DNA of 6,686 bases from an uncultured Collinsella sp. GTDB lineage: Bacteria > Actinomycetota > Coriobacteriia > Coriobacteriales > Coriobacteriaceae. A model generated the notes under the pieces. The model was not told the DNA's origin and did not search any database. It worked only from the letters and a program-made list of their open reading frames with translations. The stretch spans positions 1 to 6,686 of the forward strand of contig CATZTY010000056.1 of NCBI GenBank assembly GCA_958424475.1, given 5' to 3'. Every line of letters starts with the position of its first letter. The first letter of the stretch is position 1. This document shows, piece by piece, positions 1 to 6,071 of this stretch. Position numbers and translations under genes: made by a program.

Positions 1-1765
1 GTTCATCGGCCGCATGCTGGATATCTCCGTACCCCACCAGTAGCTGTCCCCATACGTCCATGACGCCGTCAAAGGCGCCCGCGATGCCTCCGCCCGAGCG
101 CTCCTCCATAGTCGAGAAGAAACGCGCGAGCACGTTGTTCTGCGCGGTCGCATCGTCGGGCGCCAGCACCGCGGCAGAAATCGCACCACGACTGCCCAGT
201 TCAACCGACGTGTTAAACGAGGAGTTGAGCTCGTCGGGGCTCGTGACATCGCCCGAGACCGCAAAGGCGACCACGCCGTTGCGCCCGGGCGGGGCGATAC
301 GCGGACGCTCGGCCGAGAGCGCCTTGATGGCGTCGTCAAATGCGCCGCCCGCGCGCTCGGCCTCGTCCTCGGTCTGACGCTCGAGCTCGATCTCCTTTTT
401 GCGACAGTCGACATAGTCTTCCATGGCGTCTTTGAATCGATCGAAATGGTATTCGAAGCCGCTCTCGATCACCGATGTGGGCATGGGCACACGAGCAAGG
501 CTGAGCACATCGAAGCCACAGCGCCCGCACGGATCCCGCCCATCATAGTCGGCGATCGATGCCAGCCTGCCCGGAGTTCCCTTTGCATAGTTGGGACAGC
601 TTGTTCCATAGTGAAGATACGTTTTGCCGTCATTTGTGCTCGTCGGCCATATCACATCGGTATAGAGCTCGGTCGCGCGCACCTCATCCGAATTTCGCGG
701 CAGCAACGGAATGTAGGACGAGATCCGGTCGCCATCGTCATGTATGTAGGCTCGATCGACCTCATCGCTCGCATAGCTGTAAAACGCCTTGCGTGCCGCG
801 GACTCGGCCATCATCTCGACACTCGAGCCCTTCGGTCCCTCGTCTGCCAGCCGTCGATGGTAGTACGCCTTCGCGCGGTCGAGAGCCTCCTGTGGCTCCC
901 AGGTAATGCTCGAGGCAAAATGCGGGTTCTGACTACCGGAAAGATCCGTCAAGCTTTTCGCGCGTTCCCACATACACGAACAGCTGCCGACCGACTCCTT
1001 ATCCGACCCGCCGCAGTCTGCAAGCCAGGCACGTTCCTTGGCCTTTGCCGTCTTCTCGGATGCCTTCTGCAGCTCCTTGGCAGCATAGTCCAAATCCTTT
1101 GAAGTGTTTTCGATAGCGTCGGTCGAGATCTCGGACCCTTCGAGCGCGGCAAAATCCGACTCGGATGTCCTAGGCACGGCAAGCGCCGTGCCGGTATAGG
1201 TCACACCCTCGGTATCCTGCGCCGACACAGCCTGCATGGCGCGCGCGGCAATCAGATACGGCAGGGCGGTCTCCACTTTCTGAAGACCCTTGGATGCGCT
1301 TTTGGCAAACTTGTTGCGCGTCTTAATGACCTCGACACCGGTATCGACGATATCGGCGCCCGCCACCTCGGCGCCTGGTATGAGCATGGCAACCAGACCG
1401 GTACCAATGGTGGCAAAGCCCGCCAGGCCCAAGCTCAAAATACACGCATCGAGCACCGTGGCAGCCGTATGGTAGGACGACACCACATTGGCGCCCGCCA
1501 GCGCACCGCTATCGGCCGCCACCTGGGTGTCTCCGGCGCGCGACATGCTCCATATCGCCGCCGTCGAGGAAAATAGCAACGTAAGCACCACCAGAATGAC
1601 TACCGCCGAGGAGAGCGTGGTGTAAGCGCCGTCTTCGATAAACAGGTCGATGCCGGCGCGGCCCATAAAACCGCCCCGCTTGCGGCGGGAACCGGAGCAC
1701 CGGCGGCGCGCCAGAACGCGGGTTGACCAAAAACGCTTAACCCCAAGAAGCAATCCACGAATCAT
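1..1765 (-). CDS. Large TadG/Tad-like membrane-anchored pilus-assembly protein, 3' end truncated by the window
   Basis: The frame is open for 588 codons from an ATG at 1765 to the left edge, with no stop, so the C-terminus is missing. I translated it by hand and found no in-frame stop. The start is chosen because GGAGGGGG lies at 1769-1776, six bases upstream of the ATG counted from GGAGG; a later in-frame ATG at 1666 has no good site. Residues 1-33 are Arg-rich and probably cytoplasmic. Residues about 51-73 form a transmembrane helix, followed by QVAADSGALAGANVV (81-95), which resembles the conserved segment after the helix in TadG/Tad-domain (TadE/G-like) proteins. A second hydrophobic stretch is at 104-131. 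Residues 220-247 and 441-485 are charged and helix-prone, possibly coiled coil. Seven cysteines fall at 251, 262, 264, 390, 413, 416 and 454, including CGRCG. It overlaps tadE by 29 nt. By position and N-terminus it is the TadG-like component (tip, anchor or adhesin). The large domain after residue 180 is unrecognised. The gene is certain; the function is inferred. Confidence 0.85.
   Translation of the reverse strand, partial: MIRGLLLGVKRFWSTRVLARRRCSGSRRKRGGFMGRAGIDLFIEDGAYTTLSSAVVILVVLTLLFSSTAAIWSMSRAGDTQVAADSGALAGANVVSSYHTAATVLDACILSLGLAGFATIGTGLVAMLIPGAEVAGADIVDTGVEVIKTRNKFAKSASKGLQKVETALPYLIAARAMQAVSAQDTEGVTYTGTALAVPRTSESDFAALEGSEISTDAIENTSKDLDYAAKELQKASEKTAKAKERAWLADCGGSDKESVGSCSCMWERAKSLTDLSGSQNPHFASSITWEPQEALDRAKAYYHRRLADEGPKGSSVEMMAESAARKAFYSYASDEVDRAYIHDDGDRISSYIPLLPRNSDEVRATELYTDVIWPTSTNDGKTYLHYGTSCPNYAKGTPGRLASIADYDGRDPCGRCGFDVLSLARVPMPTSVIESGFEYHFDRFKDAMEDYVDCRKKEIELERQTEDEAERAGGAFDDAIKALSAERPRIAPPGRNGVVAFAVSGDVTSPDELNSSFNTSVELGSRGAISAAVLAPDDATAQNNVLARFFSTMEERSGGGIAGAFDGVMDVWGQLLVGYGDIQHAADE
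1173..1192 (-). repeat. Strong inverted repeat inside the large TadG-like gene
   Basis: GGCACGGC (1173-1180) and GCCGTGCC (1185-1192) are exact reverse complements around a four-base loop. It encodes part of GTALAV around residues 192-197. No T-run follows in the transcribed direction, so it is not an intrinsic terminator. It may be a chance outcome of GC-rich codons or an mRNA structure that slows translation. Confidence 0.5.
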
Positions 1766-2249
1766 AATCCCCCTCCAACCAGTCGGGACGCGAACGATAT
1801 GAGACATCGACCTTGAGCTCAACGTATCCGCCCTCGCGTGCGCTGCCCATGCCCCGTGCAAATGCGCCAATCACGGGCAAGGGCTTCACCTCGCCGACAA
1901 TGGAAACGGACGAGGTACCGCCCGCGCCCGCCCGCCCAAGCTCTATATCCCACGACAGCGGGCCTCCGGCATAGAATATCGAAACGTTGGGCACCGCAGC
2001 GAGCCTGCGGCGGGTGAATTCCTCCAAGTCGCTGTCGTCATCCACCGTCGTCGTAGTCATAATCCGCGCGGTCTCGGCGGCAGCAGACTCCATGACCGCT
2101 CGGGTATAGAGCAGGCACACCGGCTGTAGCGCCAGCAGGATGAGCGTCAAAAACGTCGGCAGCAAAAAGGCAGCCTCGACGGTCGATTGCGCCCCGTCCT
2201 CGCGCGCGACATCAATACAGCGCGATATCCTTTGCGCCCGTAGCGGCAT
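1737..2249 (-). CDS. tadE: TadE-like minor pilin (pseudopilin)
   Basis: This is a 170-residue protein if it starts at the ATG at 2249. An N-terminal leader ends EDGA (17-20) and is followed by QSTVEAAFLLPTFLTLILL: an invariant-type Glu at +5 (E25), then a hydrophobic helix to about residue 48 with the Pro typical of the TadE (VE-A-x-x-P) signature. The rest (50-170) is a small ectodomain ending in SWG. Known TadE proteins are minor pilins processed by the Tad prepilin peptidase and needed for Flp pilus formation. The body of the gene is secure, but the start is not: no Shine-Dalgarno precedes 2249, the ATG sits inside a perfect hairpin, and it overlaps the upstream minor pilin gene by 38 nt. 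Other in-frame candidates are ATGs at 2276 and 2315, also with weak sites. TadF would be an alternative name. Confidence 0.85.
   Translation of the reverse strand: MPLRAQRISRCIDVAREDGAQSTVEAAFLLPTFLTLILLALQPVCLLYTRAVMESAAAETARIMTTTTVDDDSDLEEFTRRRLAAVPNVSIFYAGGPLSWDIELGRAGAGGTSSVSIVGEVKPLPVIGAFARGMGSAREGGYVELKVDVSYRSRPDWLEGDYDSWIASWG
1769..1776 (-). promoter_or_regulatory. Ribosome binding site of the large TadG-like gene
   Basis: On the minus strand GGAGGGGG precedes the ATG at 1765 with six bases after GGAGG. It lies inside the last codons of tadE, encoding Glu-Gly. It decides the start: the gene begins 29 nt before the tadE stop rather than at the downstream ATG at 1666. Confidence 0.8.
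2176..2205 (-). repeat. Leader-region repeat, copy in tadE (second copy 2387-2416 in the minor pilin)
   Basis: TCGACGGTCGATTG at 2176-2189 matches TCGACGGTCGACTG at 2387-2400 in 13 of 14 bases, and TCCTCGCGC recurs 21 bases downstream of the start of each copy (2197-2205 and 2408-2416). Both copies encode the acidic-Ala-Gln-Ser-Thr-Val-Glu cleavage region, so this reflects shared ancestry or strong constraint on the two pilin leaders rather than a mobile repeat. Confidence 0.6.
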
Positions 2250-2430
2250 CGATAATCGATGCCGGGGCAATGCCATGCGACGCCGCCCGCTCGACCAACG
2301 CCGCCAGATGACCATCGGTTCCGGCGCGCCAAAGACCGGCGATCGCCAGCGCAATCGATAAGAGCGCCAGCGTGACGATGGCATATTCGACGGTCGACTG
2401 GGCGGAATCCTCGCGCAGGACACCTTGCAT
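2212..2430 (-). CDS. Small Flp-like minor pilin (72 aa)
   Basis: The product has a very short leader (MQGVLREDSA), then QSTVEYAIVTLALL. Glu15 and Tyr16 occupy +5 and +6 relative to a cut after Ala10, the hallmark of Flp-type prepilins, and the hydrophobic helix runs to about residue 34. The tail (35-72) is small and ends in DIALY. The start at 2430 is strongly supported: AAGGAGG lies at 2440-2446 with nine bases of spacing, and the ATG follows the stop of the preceding gene by one base. Frame extension upstream to 2502 lacks any pilin-like sequence. The leader resembles those of the flp product and of TadE, so it is probably a second pilin or minor pilin processed by the same peptidase. It could be a pilus initiator, a tip subunit or an alternate structural subunit; the sequence does not decide. 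Confidence 0.87.
   Translation of the reverse strand: MQGVLREDSAQSTVEYAIVTLALLSIALAIAGLWRAGTDGHLAALVERAASHGIAPASIIDAATGAKDIALY
2244..2264 (-). promoter_or_regulatory. Perfect hairpin enclosing the likely tadE start codon
   Basis: In the transcript, arm CGGCAUCGA and arm UCGAUGCCG are exact complements separated by UUA, giving a 9-bp stem. The AUG of tadE (2249-2247) lies in the 3' arm. It is within the coding sequence of the upstream minor pilin, so ribosomes translating that gene would melt it. There is no Shine-Dalgarno next to this AUG. The structure is directly visible; a role in translational coupling is inference. Confidence 0.6.
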
Positions 2431-2431
2431 C

Positions 2432-2998
2432 TCACGACCCCTCCTTAAGAATCGTCTTTTGTGGAACCAGACGCACCGCACGCAGGCGACACGATGCGTC
2501 ACCCTCGTCTGCGGCGACCGTTACCATGTCGACCCATCCGCGGTCATCGCGCACCACGGCACCCCACAGGTTGCCCTTAATGTCGATGTAGCCGCTCAAG
2601 GCAAGATGCGCCGTAGGTATCTCTCGGTAAGCGCGCAGCATGTCTGCGGCCGCCTCTGTCATCGGTCGACCCTCGGACCATGCAAGCCGCGCCGCAATGG
2701 CGCTGTCCCCAGACGGCTCCGACACCGTGCCCGCCTGGGCATCGAGCGATTGCAAAAACGTCTGCGTCGTGGTGGAAGCACCCCCATCGGCGGCAGAGGC
2801 GTTGTCACCTTGCACCGCATCGTCCCAAGACGTGGTGACGGCAGGGGCCTCGACGCCACCGGAACCACGCCGATGCACAGTACCAAGCCCCCACACCGCC
2901 GCCACGATTGCCACGATCAGACAGGCGAGCACCAGCAACGTACCAGTAGGTCGCCCATGGTCTACAGGCTGTTGATGCCGTCGCTGATCGCGTTCCAC
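2432..2998 (-). CDS. Unrecognised single-pass membrane protein in the tad operon (188 aa)
   Basis: I do not recognise a family. Starting from a GTG at 2998, the protein has a charged, Arg/His-rich N-terminus (1-18), one hydrophobic helix (about 20-41), and HRR just after it. A low-complexity Ala/Ser/Thr/Asp/Gly linker follows (45-100), then a compact domain (100-185) that looks globular and beta-rich, for example SGYIDIKGNLWGAVV (135-149) and the RLRAVRLVP stretch. It contains a single ectodomain Cys (170). Topology by charge is ambiguous. The start is uncertain: GTG 2998 overlaps flp by 37 nt with only GAAGAG nearby; TTG 2938 or GTG 2932 would place the start at the helix itself. Its last codons carry the ribosome binding site of the next gene. 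Sandwiched between two pilin genes, it is likely a Tad accessory factor, but no role can be assigned. Confidence 0.75.
   Translation of the reverse strand: MERDQRRHQQPVDHGRPTGTLLVLACLIVAIVAAVWGLGTVHRRGSGGVEAPAVTTSWDDAVQGDNASAADGGASTTTQTFLQSLDAQAGTVSEPSGDSAIAARLAWSEGRPMTEAAADMLRAYREIPTAHLALSGYIDIKGNLWGAVVRDDRGWVDMVTVAADEGDASCRLRAVRLVPQKTILKEGS
2440..2446 (-). promoter_or_regulatory. Ribosome binding site of the small minor pilin
   Basis: AAGGAGG on the minus strand stands nine bases before the ATG at 2430 and encodes Lys-Glu near the end of the 188-residue protein. It fixes the start of the 72-residue minor pilin and rules out the longer upstream frame. Confidence 0.85.
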
Positions 2999-3195
2999 AG
3001 CTCTTCGACCTTGCCCTTAAACGCGACGATGGCGATAATCGCGATCACCACCAGCACACCGACCAAGATGGCGTACTCGGTAGTGCCCTGAGCGCTTTCC
3101 TCCAGCAGTAATGCCTTGGCGCACTGATGAACGCGAATTGCCTGGCAGAATACCCAACTCCGAGCTTTGCTCGCGGCGCCCTTCATCATGTTCAT
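2962..3195 (-). CDS. flp: Flp-family major pilin prepilin
   Basis: This 77-residue protein ends in a classic Flp core: EESA-QGTTEYAILVGVLVVIAI, with Glu40 and Tyr41 at +5 and +6 if processing follows Ala35. The mature chain would then be 42 residues, in the usual small size range for Flp pilins: one long hydrophobic helix (42-59) and a short amphipathic tail ending in SDGINSL. The leader is long (35 residues) with Lys/Arg and two Cys (17, 25). GGGAGG at 3201-3206 lies five bases before the ATG and overlaps the tadC stop, one of the best binding sites in the window, as expected for an abundant structural subunit. It would be polymerised by TadA/B/C into the pilus fibre. The Gly usual at -1 is replaced by Ala. 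It is most likely the major pilin because it has the strongest match to the family. Confidence 0.92.
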   Translation of the reverse strand: MNMMKGAASKARSWVFCQAIRVHQCAKALLLEESAQGTTEYAILVGVLVVIAIIAIVAFKGKVEELWNAISDGINSL

Positions 3196-3199
3196 ATAT

Positions 3200-3206
3200 T
3201 CCTCCC
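3200..3206 (-). promoter_or_regulatory. Ribosome binding site of flp
   Basis: GGGAGGA on the minus strand ends four bases before the flp ATG at 3195, and its first G is the last base of the tadC stop codon. It supports efficient initiation of the major pilin inside an otherwise tightly packed operon. Confidence 0.85.
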
Positions 3207-3847
3207 TACATCATCCCGCCTGCTCCCAGCAGCGGGCCCAATATGGACAACAGCAACGCCGGCAGAATAAGCGTGCCCGTGGGAATCAGCAGCTTGACCG
3301 GCGCGCGTTCGATTTCGCGCTCGACTGCGGCACGATGAGCCGCACGTATCTCGCGACTCTGCGCCGCCAGCGTCTCGGCGAGCGGGGCTCCCAGGGCAAG
3401 TGCCTGCCCCACCGTAATGGCAAAGGTCTCGAGCGCCCGCACGTCTAAGTCGTGCGCGGCTGCCAGCAGCTCGTCTTCGCGCGTCCCCACGCCCACCTGC
3501 CACGCCATGCATGCCCGCTCGAGCCGAACGGCAAGCACCGACGTGCGGTTGGCACAAAAGACCTCGAGCGACGCATCAAACGAAAGGCCGGCGGAGAGCC
3601 CCAAGCGCACAACGTCAATCATCTCGGACACATCTCCGAGCGATACCTGCGCCGGGCCACCCGCTCCAAACACACCCTTCATTCGCGTGGTCAGGGCATC
3701 GACCGCCGAGCGGCCCGCGGCAGCAACCAGCGCCGCCTCGCGCTTACAAGCTATCGCGATATCACGCACCTCCGCACGCGCGAAGCCCGTTGCGACAAAG
3801 ACACTCAGCGCGCACAGGCAAGCCACCGCGGCGGCAAGCGCACTCAT
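3206..3847 (-). CDS. tadC: TadC, type II secretion F-domain platform protein
   Basis: The protein is 213 residues from the ATG at 3847, which overlaps the tadB stop as ATGA. GAGGA at 3855-3859 is suitably spaced. An N-terminal transmembrane helix (3-22) is followed by a cytoplasmic region. The F-domain-like part covers about 72-200, with RLGLSAGLSFDASLEVF (81-97) and a partial second repeat ALGAPLAETLA (151-161), matching the GxxL/ASGxxL pattern of T2SSF proteins. A C-terminal hydrophobic helix is at 186-207. It is shorter than many TadC proteins (usually near 300 residues), so some transmembrane segments of longer relatives seem absent. With TadB it would form the inner-membrane platform coupling the TadA ATPase to pilin extrusion. 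The longer frame up to 3985 adds an Arg/Gly-rich segment that is an antisense-free shadow of the tadB end and is rejected. Confidence 0.9.
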   Translation of the reverse strand: MSALAAAVACLCALSVFVATGFARAEVRDIAIACKREAALVAAAGRSAVDALTTRMKGVFGAGGPAQVSLGDVSEMIDVVRLGLSAGLSFDASLEVFCANRTSVLAVRLERACMAWQVGVGTREDELLAAAHDLDVRALETFAITVGQALALGAPLAETLAAQSREIRAAHRAAVEREIERAPVKLLIPTGTLILPALLLSILGPLLGAGGMM

Positions 3848-4770
3848 AGCTCCATCCTCATAATGCGGCGGATAACCACCAGCGCGATGACATTGAGGGC
3901 CAGGCCCAGCACCACGGCGCCGGCCCCCGCGGGCGTCGCGAGACCTCGGCGAAAATCGGCAGAAAGCAAGGCCAGCACCGCGCACATTCCCGCTGGCATC
4001 GCAGCGACCATATGCGCCGACATGCGCGCCTGCGACGTTTTAACGTCCAGACGGCGTTTAAGCTCAATGCGCTCCCCCACCATGCTCGCCGCCTCGGACA
4101 ACAAACCGGCGAGCGGGGCGCCGGTGCACTGCGAGACCTTGAGTGCCAAGGTGACGAGCGAGAGCCCGGGAGCATCCACGCGAGCCAACAGATCATCCAA
4201 GGCATCGGTTGCCGATATGCCACATTCAATGGCCGCGGCAACGCGCAAAAACTCGGTATGGACCGGCTCCTGCGCATGGGCGCCCACAAAACGCATGCCC
4301 TGAGCCAGCGAATGACCCGAGGCGAGCGACATGGAAAGCGCCGTAAAAGCCTCGGGCATGGCCTCTTCGGCATCATGCCGTTCGCGGCGGCAATCGAGGG
4401 CGTTGCGGACGGCGGCAATGACGAACGGCACCATAATCCCCAGGAAAAACCCTATGGGCGATAGCGATACAACAGCCAGCGTAATGCAGCAAACACAACT
4501 CGATAACAGCAAAAACGACAGGCGTGCCGTATCGTCCTCGATGACAAAGCCCAAACGACCTGTAGGAATCAGCGACGTCCACGATCGGGCCAACCGAGCC
4601 AGCAGGTCGCTTTCCACCAAGTCACGAGGCAGCTTTTCCGCCACCGCCTCCAGCGTTTGATGCGCCAGTTCCGCCGGCGGGACGCGCGGCACACGAGGCC
4701 CTGCCCCGCACGCCGTCGCAACGGACAGCCCCGCGAGACCCCCTACGACGAGGGGCACAGCGATCTCCAT
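3844..4770 (-). CDS. tadB: TadB, type II secretion F-domain platform protein
   Basis: The protein is 308 residues from the ATG at 4770, chosen because AGGAGGT lies at 4777-4783, six bases upstream; the open frame to 4848 is discarded. The order is a hydrophobic N-terminus (4-21), a cytoplasmic stretch, a hydrophobic pair (83-122) around CVCC (92-95), the F-domain at about 135-265, and C-terminal helices (251-270, 281-301). Diagnostic segments are ALSMSLASGHSLAQGM (144-159) and QCTGAPLAGLLSEAA (214-228), typical of the repeated T2SSF helix-turn patterns. TadB and TadC are paralogous membrane platform proteins of Flp pilus machines. The gene overlaps tadA by 28 nt and tadC by 4 nt, so expression of the trio is probably coupled. 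Confidence 0.93.
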   Translation of the reverse strand: MEIAVPLVVGGLAGLSVATACGAGPRVPRVPPAELAHQTLEAVAEKLPRDLVESDLLARLARSWTSLIPTGRLGFVIEDDTARLSFLLLSSCVCCITLAVVSLSPIGFFLGIMVPFVIAAVRNALDCRRERHDAEEAMPEAFTALSMSLASGHSLAQGMRFVGAHAQEPVHTEFLRVAAAIECGISATDALDDLLARVDAPGLSLVTLALKVSQCTGAPLAGLLSEAASMVGERIELKRRLDVKTSQARMSAHMVAAMPAGMCAVLALLSADFRRGLATPAGAGAVVLGLALNVIALVVIRRIMRMEL

Positions 4771-6071
4771 TCGTCCACCTCCTCTTGTGTGAGTGTTCCC
4801 GAGCGCAAGCCCTCCGCGATAAACGGTGGCTCGCGGTCGAGTGTCCAAGTGCGCTCAGCGGCATCGAAGGTCACGTAGCGCTCGAGCTCCACGCCACCCG
4901 TCGCGGCGCGACGCACCCCCGAGTACGAGGACACGAAGCGCTTGCCGTCCGCATGGCGCTCGGACATCACGATGCCGTCGAGCGCCATGGCAATCTGCTC
5001 CTCGATCAGCTCACTTGGCAGGTCGATGCCGTAGCGCGCGAGCAGTGTCAGGCGCACCACCGTCTCCTGCTCGGTTCCCGCATGAAGCGTGGTGAGCGAC
5101 CCATCGTGGCCGGTATTCATGGCCTGCAACATGTCGCAGCATTCCGCGCCGCGCACCTCGCCCACCACAATGCGGTCGGGGCGCATGCGCAGGGCGTTGG
5201 TCACCAGGTCGCGAATCGTCACTGCGCCCTCGCCCTCGATTGAGGCTTCGCGAGCCTCCAGACGTACCACATGTGGATGATGCGCAAACTTGAGCTCGGC
5301 GGAATCCTCGATCGTCACAATGCGTTCGCCGGTAGAAATCTCGCACGACAACGCATTGAGCAGCGTCGTCTTGCCCGATCCCGTACCGCCCGCGACAGCC
5401 AAATCCTGCCGCAGCGACACCGCGCACGACAGCAGCTGCGCATACCAAAGTGGCAGCGACCCCAGCCCCACAAGCTCGTCCAGCGAACAAATGCGGTCGG
5501 AGAACTTGCGGATGGTGAGGATCGGCCCGTCGATCGCCACGGGCGGGATCACCGCGTTGACGCGATACCCCGTCTTGAGGCGCGCGTTGACGATAGGGCT
5601 GCGCTCGTCGATGCGACGACCGAGCGGAGAGATGATGCGGTCGATGAGCACGCGAATCTGTTCATCGTCGTCAAAGGCAAGCTCGATGGGATACAGGACA
5701 CCGCCACGCTCAAAGAAGGCAGAGCGGCAGCCGTTAATCATGATCTCGGTGACGGTATCGTCTTCGATGAGCGGCTGCAATGGTCCAAGCCCCACCACGT
5801 CGTCCAGAATTTCGTCGATGATGGTCTCGCGCTCGGGCGCCGCCAGGTCGGTCGACTCCTCCACATTGAGTGCCGCCTCCACCGCCGGGCGCAGCTCCGT
5901 ACGGGCGAGCACCGGGTCGATGTAGGCGCTGATGCGCGCTACTTCGCCGTATCCCATGCGATCCATCACGGCGCGCTTGGTACGACGCTTGATCGCGCGA
6001 TGACGGCCCGCGTCGATGGGCGCTGCCGCCGCGGCTGCACCGGCAGTCTTAATCCTTGTCTGCAGGCTCAT
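4743..6071 (-). CDS. tadA: TadA/CpaF, secretion ATPase of the Tad pilus
   Basis: The full-length protein is 442 residues. The CpaF/VirB11-like ATPase signature is complete: an N-terminal domain (about 30-205) with [22 protein letters not shown] (93-114 region); Walker [10 protein letters not shown] (228-236); Asp box [10 protein letters not shown] (251-260); Walker B region [14 protein letters not shown] (297-310, catalytic Glu at 305); and His box [14 protein letters not shown] (319-332). It is a soluble hexameric ATPase acting at the cytoplasmic face to drive pilin assembly. The start is supported by GAGGGTGA at 6078-6085, and the ATG overlaps the upstream stop as ATGA. Length agrees with the family. 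An Ala-rich N-terminal segment (10-18) is variable. No missing catalytic residue is seen. Confidence 0.96.
   Translation of the reverse strand: MSLQTRIKTAGAAAAAAPIDAGRHRAIKRRTKRAVMDRMGYGEVARISAYIDPVLARTELRPAVEAALNVEESTDLAAPERETIIDEILDDVVGLGPLQPLIEDDTVTEIMINGCRSAFFERGGVLYPIELAFDDDEQIRVLIDRIISPLGRRIDERSPIVNARLKTGYRVNAVIPPVAIDGPILTIRKFSDRICSLDELVGLGSLPLWYAQLLSCAVSLRQDLAVAGGTGSGKTTLLNALSCEISTGERIVTIEDSAELKFAHHPHVVRLEAREASIEGEGAVTIRDLVTNALRMRPDRIVVGEVRGAECCDMLQAMNTGHDGSLTTLHAGTEQETVVRLTLLARYGIDLPSELIEEQIAMALDGIVMSERHADGKRFVSSYSGVRRAATGGVELERYVTFDAAERTWTLDREPPFIAEGLRSGTLTQEEVDEWRSLCPSS
4775..4783 (-). promoter_or_regulatory. Ribosome binding site of tadB
   Basis: AGGAGGTGG on the minus strand, a near-perfect anti-16S match, lies just before the ATG at 4770 and within the tadA coding sequence. 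It settles the tadB start against the longer open frame that reaches 4848. Confidence 0.88.

Noticed and set aside
446..1102. Plus-strand open frame of 218 codons
   Set aside because: It is codon-for-codon antisense to the large TadG-like gene, is Arg/His/Leu-rich without any recognisable motif, and has no sensible operon context; high GC makes long antisense frames common.
1173..1192. Possible intrinsic terminator
   Set aside because: The stem lacks a following U-run and lies in the middle of an intact coding sequence.
1509..1730. Minus-strand 73-codon frame after tadE
   Set aside because: It is out of frame with the long gene that has a strong ribosome binding site and a transmembrane/TadG-like N-terminus; its sequence is Gly/Arg/Pro-rich shadow.
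2210..2214. TGATG stop/start junction at the end of the minor pilin gene
   Set aside because: The ATG here is not in the tadE frame; it opens the frame giving MSRARTGRNR, which loses the TadE signature.
3848..3985. Upstream extension of tadC
   Set aside because: The added residues are a Gly/Arg/Pro-rich frame-shifted reading of the tadB end; the ATG at 3847 has the ATGA overlap, a binding site and begins directly at a membrane helix.
4771..4848. Upstream extension of tadB
   Set aside because: The ATG at 4770 has a near-perfect AGGAGGT; the extra 26 residues are a shadow of the tadA end.
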